A stretch of 64,000 nt of DNA from Biomphalaria glabrata. Lineage: Eukaryota; Mollusca; Gastropoda; Planorbidae. Below are positions 42,601 through 51,600 of the stretch, in pieces (positions within the stretch are counted from its first letter, which is position 1; every line of letters starts with the position of its first letter). The stretch is taken from contig NC_074718.1 in NCBI RefSeq assembly GCF_947242115.1, positions 44,897,199 to 44,961,198 of the forward strand, in the 5' to 3' direction. Under the pieces are notes generated by a model. The model made no database searches, was not told the DNA's origin, and saw only the letters and a list, made by a program, of their open reading frames with translations. A program made the translations under genes and the position numbers.

Positions 42601-45600
42601 ACCAAAATGAGCAGCTGAGACAAGAGCTAGTTAACCTGCGAGCTGGCAGTGATGGTTAGTATTTGGAAGTTTAATTGTAAGCACAAATGAATCTAGTTTT
42701 TCAGATTAAGAAGTGACACAATAATTACAACAATAAATTTTTTTTTTCCACATCTCTCTCTCATTTTTCACAGCTTTTGTTACTATCAATATCTTTTTTT
42801 TTTCCAACTTCAGATACTGCAGTGCAGCTCTGTGATTTACGTAGTGGACTTGAAGCCATGACATCACAGAGAAATGGTTTACAGCTGCAGTTGAAGGATA
42901 TGGAAGCTGATCTTCAAATGAAAGATCAAGAAATAAATACATTGCAGGAGGAGCGCAGCAAAAACTTTCTTGCTCTTCAAGATAAAGAGGATAAACTTAG
43001 AGAGTTAAAGATACAATTAAATGAATTAACCAGTGAACATAAGAGGTGGGTTGACTTAGGCACAAATGAATTTAAAAAATAGAGGAACTAGATTGTATGG
43101 CTTAGTTCAAATTAAATAGGGCAATTGAGTTACTAAGATATTTAGGTTTAGCACAAATGAATATAAGAATGAGATGAACTAGCACAAAGAAATGTTGATA
43201 GTTTACTAGATTTTAAAAACCTAAGGTATTTGTAACTGTGTTTCACAGGCTTGAGACCAAACTTGTTGATTATGACCAATGTAAAGAGAATCTTCATTCC
43301 CTAGAGAAGTTGACAGATGAACAACGTCATGAGCTGAGTACATTATCTAATGAGGTTTGTAGACTTCCTATGCACAGATTGGTTTAGTACTTAGACTTTT
43401 ATGCTATTTTTCATTAACAAATATTTGCTACTGGTTTTCAGGTCAAGCTTCTTGAAGTTGAAAGATCAAAAAATGTTACCAATCAAGAAACTATCAATCA
43501 ATTGGAAAATCAGTTACAGTTACAGTTGGATGACATAGAAATGGCTAAACAGGCTTGGAATTCAGAAAAAATTTCCATGCAAACAAATAATCAAATGTTG
43601 AAAGACCAAAATGAGCAGTTGCGACAAGAGCTAGATAACTTGCAAGCTGCACGAGATGGTAAGTATTTTGAAGTTTAGCGTAATCGTAAGCATAAATGAT
43701 TCGAGATAAACAAGTAATGGTACTAAAAGAAACACACAAAAAAAGTTTCTCTATCATTTTTCATAGCTTGTGTTACTTTCAATACATTCCAAGGAATGTT
43801 TACTGCATTGCTTATTTTGTGTTTGCAATATTTAGGTAATATTTTTTTTTTTTAATCCTGCAGCATCTATGGGCATTTTGCTAGAACAGCAGCTTCAGGA
43901 TTTGCGCAGTGAACTTGAAGCCATGACATTACAGCGTGACGGTGTACAGCGGCAGTTGAAAGAGATGGAAACTGATGTTCAAAACAAGGACCAAGAAATC
44001 GACAGATTGAAGACATTGCTACTCCAGAAAGATGCTGAGATTGATACCTTGAAGGCAATGTTGGCGCAGAGAAATTCAGAGATTGAAACTTTACAGTCAA
44101 ACTTGGTGGCTGAACAAAAGGTGGGTCTTTGCATTTTTTTGTCACAGTTTATTATTTGTGAACATTTTAGTTTGGTTTTATTGTCTCAGTTTATTAACTG
44201 TACCTCCTTAAATTTTTTTTATTAATTTGTACTTTTTTGTTTTCTTTGTAGAAGAGTGAACTAGTTCTGACTTTAAAGGTGAGTTTTCCTATAAAGCAGT
44301 AGAATAATGATTACAAAATTCTTTTTTTTTTTTTTAAGATATAAATGCTGGTGTAGAAAATGTCCTTACATTTGTCAGTTCCCATCACTGCGCCATTTAC
44401 TAAACCCTACCACCATTTTGCCTGTTTGTAGACAATATACATTGACCAACAGTTAGTCAAGAAGTAAAGTTTGACTCACAATAAGTAACATATGGTGTAA
44501 AACTTACATAATTCTATCCAAAAATAGTTCTGAGAGGGAAGACTGGAAGGCTTTGGTTTGGCAAACCATCACAGCACCCCTAGTCATAGATCTAAATGTC
44601 ACATTTTTCAAAGCAATTGTTGACTATTTTTATTTAAACAGTATGATATTGCTTGGTGTTATTTTTTTAATTCTTTATCTTTGATTCAACAGTCTGAGAA
44701 TAACAGATATAAAAATACTTGCAAGACTCTGCAAGGAGAAACAGCCACTCTCAGAGAAAGGGAAAAGTGTCTTCTAAATGAGTGTGACACAAAAATTTCT
44801 AAAGCTCGAGATTTCTGCAATGACATGAGGAGACAGATGGAAGAGAGTCACAAAAAGGTCAGTCTCCCCCAGTTCACATTCTAGTTTTATCATCAGTTGT
44901 AAAGTTGGTTTGAGTTGACAACTCTTAGAACTAGTATGAAACACTTAAAAAAAAACATTCGTTTTAAATTCTAGTTAGAATAGCTATGTGCCATCATACT
45001 CTATTGAATCTACATTACATTCATTGTTGTCTGGCTATTGAATCCCCACATTACATTCATTGTTGTCTGGCTATTGAATCTGTGTTTCACATTACATTCA
45101 TTGGTATTTGGGCTATGTTCCACACTACATTCATTGTTATTTGGGCTATGTTCCACATTACATTCATTGTTATTTGGGCCATGTTCCACACTACATTCAT
45201 TGTTATTTGGGCTATGTTCCACATTACATTCATTGTTATTTGGGCCATGTTCCACATTACATTCATTGTTATTTGGGCCATGTTCCACATTACATTCATT
45301 GTTATTTGAGTCATGTTCCACACTACATTCATTGTTATTTGGGCTATGTTCCACATTACATTCATTGTTAATTGGGCTATGTTCCACATTACATTCATTG
45401 TTATTTGGGCTATGTTCCACATTACATTCATTGTTATTTGGGCCATGTTCCACACTACATTCATTGTTATTTGGGCTATGTTCCACATTACATTCATTGT
45501 TATTTGGGCTATGTTCCACATTACATTCATTGTTATTTGAGTCATGTTCCACATTACATTCATTGTTATTTGAGACATGTTCCACATTACATTCATTGTT

Positions 45601-48600
45601 ATTTGGGCTATTTTTCACATTACATTCATTGTTATTTGGGCTATGTTCCACATTACATTCATTGTTATCTGGCGTTATTTGATGCATTCCTATCTTAGCT
45701 GGAAGAGGCCAAGAAAGAAACAGGACACTTCCAAGAGCAAGCAGAGAAAGCAGAAAAAGATTTGCTGAAGATGAGATCCATCAATGACAATTTGAACAGT
45801 GCCTTAAAACTGGAGAAAGAGACCAACAGTTTGATGAGGAAAAAGATGGACGGCCAGGAGCTTAAACAAGAGGACATGAGGCAGAGATTGGAGAGTGCTC
45901 TAAAGGACAATAAACAATACGGTAAATTTGTTGCTCATCTAGTGAGTCATTAGTTTCAAATCAATCTTCAAGGTTTTTTTCATTGTATTGAGACCAATAA
46001 ATTTCGGTCTGTTCTTCTGTGTTACTTTAATGAGTACTGTTATCTAGTTTCTTGTTGTCTAGTATGTTCATTGAATGCTGTATTCCCTCAGTCGCTGAAA
46101 TCAGTCGCTTGAAGACAGCCGTCGACTACAGTGACAGAAAGATTAGGGAATATAAACACCTACTGGACCATTCGGGAACAGTACATCTAGGAGATGCGTC
46201 ACATTTCAGAAAAGTTATTGAACAAGAAGGTAAAATAAATCTGTTAAGTATTTGGACATTTTTGAAACACAATTATTCTACCCCACTCATTGTATTTCTT
46301 ATTTTTTGAATTTCTTGTATCACCAAAATGTTCTCTCTTTAGAAATCAATGAGTTAGAGAACTCCATTAGCTCAGTGGACTCCAGAAGAAGACTTCGGTC
46401 GCATAAAACTTCAGGTTGGTTCCAGGCTACTCAAATACTTCTCTTTACTGAAACTTGTTTTAGAAACTTTATCATATTTTTTGCTTTTCTTATGTGAGAG
46501 TTGAGGTGAAATTAAGCTAACAAAACTTTTTTTGTATTAACGTTAGATGACAGTTTAGCTGGCAGTTCAGATGAGACAATTTTATCTGCTGATAAAGTCA
46601 TGTTACGGAGGTAAATTTATTTTCTAATTTATTAGTCGATTTATTCTTTGAAACAACTTAGTGATGGTACTGATTCATTCAATCTTCATTTTTTTTTGGG
46701 TCACTTTCAGAGACACTTTGGTCTCCACTTCTGAACTTAAGACAAAGACTAACGCCAGCAATCCACACCAAACAGAAGATCGACTCAGTCTTTGCTCTGT
46801 TTCATCAGCTCATTCTATAAGGTCTAAAGGGGATGTCCCAGGTAAGGCAACTGTTTCATCAGCTCATTCTATAAGGTCTAAAGGGGATGTCCCAGGTAAG
46901 GCAACTGTTTCATCAGCTCATTCTATAAGGTCTAAAGGGGATGTCCCAGGTAAGGCAACTGTTTCATCAGCTCATTCTATAAGGTCTAAAGGGGATGTCC
47001 CAGGTAAGGCAACTGTTTCATCAGCTCATTCTATAAGGTCTAAAGGGGATGTCCCAGGTAAGGCAACTGTTTCATCAGCTCGTTCTATAAGGTCTAAAGG
47101 GGATGTCCCAGGTAAGGCAACTGTTTCATCAGCTCATTCTATAAGGTCTAAAGGGGATGTCCCAGGTAAGGCAACTGTTTCATCAGCTCATTCTATAAGG
47201 TCTAAAGGTTTGTTACTTTGCTGTAATATAAGTGCCAGAAAAAAAAAGAAAGAAAAGAGGCAGAGAGAGACAATGATGGAAAGACAACATAAAAGAATGG
47301 ATGGGCCTGTCATTGAATGATATTCTATCCAAGGCAAAATACAGAATATAGAAAGGAATGTAGAAAGACTGTCGACGGTCTTGTGTAGTGCCCCAATGGC
47401 TCAAGGGATAGGTGAACGGGTAACATCACACTCAGCTCAGCTAAGCATCTTCAAATTATTCCTCAACATATATGCCATGTAGTCTAGGAATAAGAGAAAA
47501 AAAAATAGGCTTGTAAACTTAAAATTTTAAAATTTTGACTAGATTTGGGAGATGAAACTTTTTATTGTCACATTGTTTGAGAACACTTCTGTATTAGTTC
47601 AAAGACTTTGGCTTCAAATCTGCTCATTGAATGTCTTATGATTTCAGTTGGTTTTCTGCCTAACGCCAATTCTTGTGCCAATGAACCTGAAGACCCAGAC
47701 TTTGAGTGGGATCGACTCAATGAGCTGCAGCGTAGGAACACGCTATATCTTCCTCATATGAAATCCGCGTATCCGGTCGAGATGCAGGCTTCAAGGAACA
47801 GAATCACTGATGATTCTATACGACTGAGTCTGATGCCGGAGGGCAAAATGAAAGTAAGCATTATGAGCTAGTTTTTTAGTGACAAGTTTTGTAAGATGTA
47901 AGAAAACATTTTGATTTTAGGATGGATGTTATTTTTTAATGACACATGAAATTTACACTTATCATATATATGTGTGTCTGTTTAAAAAGTAATATTCCAC
48001 TTTCAGACCTGTGATCTGTAGGTCTTTACTGTCTTTACTTTCCCCGACTTATGTCAGGCACCTATTAGAGTTGGTGTGAACTCTGGGGTGTTTTTCCAGT
48101 CTTGTAAGAGACTTAAGTCAGGCACCTATTAAAGTCGGGTGAACTTAGGGGTGTTTTAAAAATCCAGAAGTTTGTTCCCAGTCTTGTAAGAGATTAGAAC
48201 CCAAGACCCCCTCGGTTCAAAAGCCAAGCTCTTTAGCACTCAGCCACCATGTATAGAGAAATTAGGTGATGAAATGTGAGTCACATTTGCTACACACAAA
48301 ATAGTCAATAATTGGTAAATGAACTAGAAATAATGTCATTTCAAAACCCAGCTTATATTTTTTTTTTTCTCCTCTTGAGTGTCTGTCCTTCCTATTTAGT
48401 TTCTTTGATATATTTTGTAGACTAAATAATGAAACCCTGTTGCCTTGGCTGCTTGCCATTGTCTTGGAGTCTAAACAATAAGTCAACCTTTTTTTTTTTT
48501 ATGCTGCTTGTCACTTGTCATTTTAACCAAGTGGAAGTATTGTTGTTTTAAAAAAAATACATTGCTGCCTCTCTTTTAGGCTAGCCCAGGACGATACAAC

Positions 48601-51600
48601 ATGAGACAGAAGGATTCCAATAGTCGGCTGGGGAATACAGAGTCTGTGGATAGCAGGGCCATGAAACGTAAAGCAACTGTCTCCCATCAGTCAAGTAATG
48701 AAAAGTCTTTTGAAAGCCCTGCCAAACAGGTAGAATATGTTTAGCGTTGCTTTCAAAATGTAGGCACTATATAAACGCAATAAGAGTCTTGTAGTCAATA
48801 TTTTAATCATTATGGACGTTATTGTAGTTTAATTTTGACCACTTTATAAGTTATGTTTAATAAAAGCGAATCTAGCACAACTACCTGAGCTGGTTAGAGC
48901 TGCATTAGAAAAAAAATAAAAATATTCAGATAAAACAGATGACTACGTCCCCGGGAGGATTTGTCGAGGTTTAGCTCAAGTGCATTTGTTTCAGATCAAG
49001 TCTGCCAGTGAAGTCTCCCCTGGTGATACCATTTTGTATTATCCTGTGGTATATCAGTTTTATTGTAACTGTACACTATTTAGTCATCTGAGTGGCTTGT
49101 ACATCTTCTTAGAGACTTGGCTAGCTCAGCACTTTCTAGTTTCATTTTCTTCTAGACCTAATCGTTTCGATAAATATAATTATCTAAGAAACTTTTCTGC
49201 TAACTAGTCCATCTTTTGAGTGCTTGTACCAACACTGTAACACTAGAGCTTGATGTAACGCTTGTAGTCTGTAGCCGTAGTTGACATATATCAACTTGTG
49301 AATTTACTCAAGGCTTTTTCTTTAGTCCACTCAGACTAAAACATAAATCCTAACCATAAAACAGAAAAAAATGTGTCTAGTCCCCTCAGACTAAAACATA
49401 AATCCTAACCATAAAACAGAAATAAATTAGTCTCTATTCCATTCAGACTAAAACATAAATCCTAACCATAAAACAAATAAATTTGTCTCTAGTCCCCTCA
49501 GACTAAAACATAAATCCTAACCATAAAACAAATAAATTTGTCTCTATTCCCCTCAGACTAAAACATAAATCCTAACCATAAAACAGTAATACATTTGTCT
49601 CTAATTCACTCAGACTAAAACATAAATCCTAACCATAAAACAGAAATAAATTTGTCTCTATTCCCCTCAGACCAAAACATAAATCCTAACCATAAAACAG
49701 AAATAAATTTGTCTCTAATCCCCTCAGACTAAAACATAAATCCTAACCATAAAACAATTTTAACAAATAAATTTGTCTCTATTCCCCTCACACTAAAACA
49801 TAAATCCTAACCATAAAACAGTAATACATTTGTCTCTAGTCACCTCAGGCTAAAACATAAATCCTAACCATAAAACAGAAATAAATTAGTCTCTATTCCA
49901 TTCAGACTAAAACATAAATCCTAACCATAAAACAAATAAATTTGTCTCTAGTCCCCTCAGACTAAAACATAAATCCTAACCATAAAACAGTAATACTTTA
50001 GTCTCTATTCCCCTCAGGCTAAAACATAAATCCTAACCATAAAACAGAAATAAATTTGTCTCTATTCCCCTCAGACCAAAACATAAATCCTGACCATAAA
50101 ACAAATAATTTTGTCTCTATTCCCCTCAGACTAAAACATAAATCTTGACTAGAAAATATTGTTATAGTAGCCATTGTAAGCATCCATATCAGTTGTGTCT
50201 AGCTCAGTGACATTGTATATGAATTAGGTCCAATGATTGTATCTGTGGTATTGAAAATAATTGGTAGAGACTAAAATACAAGTTTAAAGCTTTAGATTTA
50301 TGTCTTCCACTTACAAAACTTTTTTTTTTTTAATTTTAATTTTTGGCGTTGTCCAGACTGACACCTGAAATGAACTTGTACAAGCTTTGCGTCTAGAATT
50401 TCAGTTTCAAAATTTGTTCAATATTAATCAACTTTGTACAATTTTAACTTTTTTTTCTACACAGCCAGCATATCTATAAGTACTTGTATTTCTAGCATTT
50501 ATTTCACTTTTTTTTCCTGCTTTACATATCTTTAGATTAGATTAGCTTATTTGTTTGTAGATACCTTTCTATATGTAGTAGCTTTCTTGAGTTGCATATT
50601 TTTCTGTAGATTCCTGTCTCTTTAAGTAGCTTCCTGATTTACATATTCATTTGTAGATTCCTCTCTTTATAAGGTAGCTACCCTAATTTGCATATTAAAC
50701 AGTAGAGCCCTCTTTTCATAAGTTTGCTTTGGTAATTCTACTATGCATTCTTTCATGATATAGAATCTTTTATTTTATCCTTAGGACTAAATCTTCAAAA
50801 TGTTAGTCTTATTTTGTCTTAGATTGATGGCTTATCTTTTTATTCAAGCCTGCACAAAGCTCAATCAAAATTTACATTTCTGGTTACTTAACTTGCTATA
50901 CAAAGAATTATCTCTACACCAAACTGAAAATCAATTTTCTGTTGACTAGATCATATGTCTTCTATATGTACATTTGTAATAATTACTTCATTTTTTTTTA
51001 AATCTCAAGATAGAAACAATGAAAATACAAAACTGATCACCTCAATATTGCCAAACTTGTATCTCATTATAAAGCTTTGGCTAAATTAGCTTCATACAGG
51101 AAGAACGTTTTTTTTTTTATTTGTTTCACTTATCAAAGTGAGGGGAAGCAATTCTTGAAGATAACACATATATTTGTATATTTGTCCCCCTTAGGTTCGA
51201 GCAGCTCCAGTGTATCAACGGCCAGGTCCTCCAACTCCAGGGAAACAGCCACGGAGAATATCTGGACGGTTTACTCCTTCACATGGGGTGTCACCAGCAG
51301 TCAACGGTAAAATCAAAGCCTTAGGATCTCCCATCGCACGCCCCAATAAACAACAAATTCAAGGCAGGCAACCCTCTCGAAGATCTCCTCGCCTGAGCCA
51401 TATGCCACAGCCTTCGTCATCAACAGATGAAAACAATGTATGTGTATTTTTACTTAAATTCAATTTTGACTATTCTTGAACTAAGTGTATTTGTGTAATT
51501 GCAAAAATTGTAAGACAAATTTCCTTATGGACAATAAAGATTATTATTATTATTATTTTGTGAATTGCAGTCAGTTTAAAAAAGAAAATTTGATCTTTTC

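Noticed and set aside
45010-45687. Open frames of more than 200 aa on both strands (NNNECNVEHSP repeats and others)
   Set aside because: They arise from a 33-bp minisatellite that is open in several frames; the region is an intron between two well-supported NuMA exons and lacks independent coding evidence.
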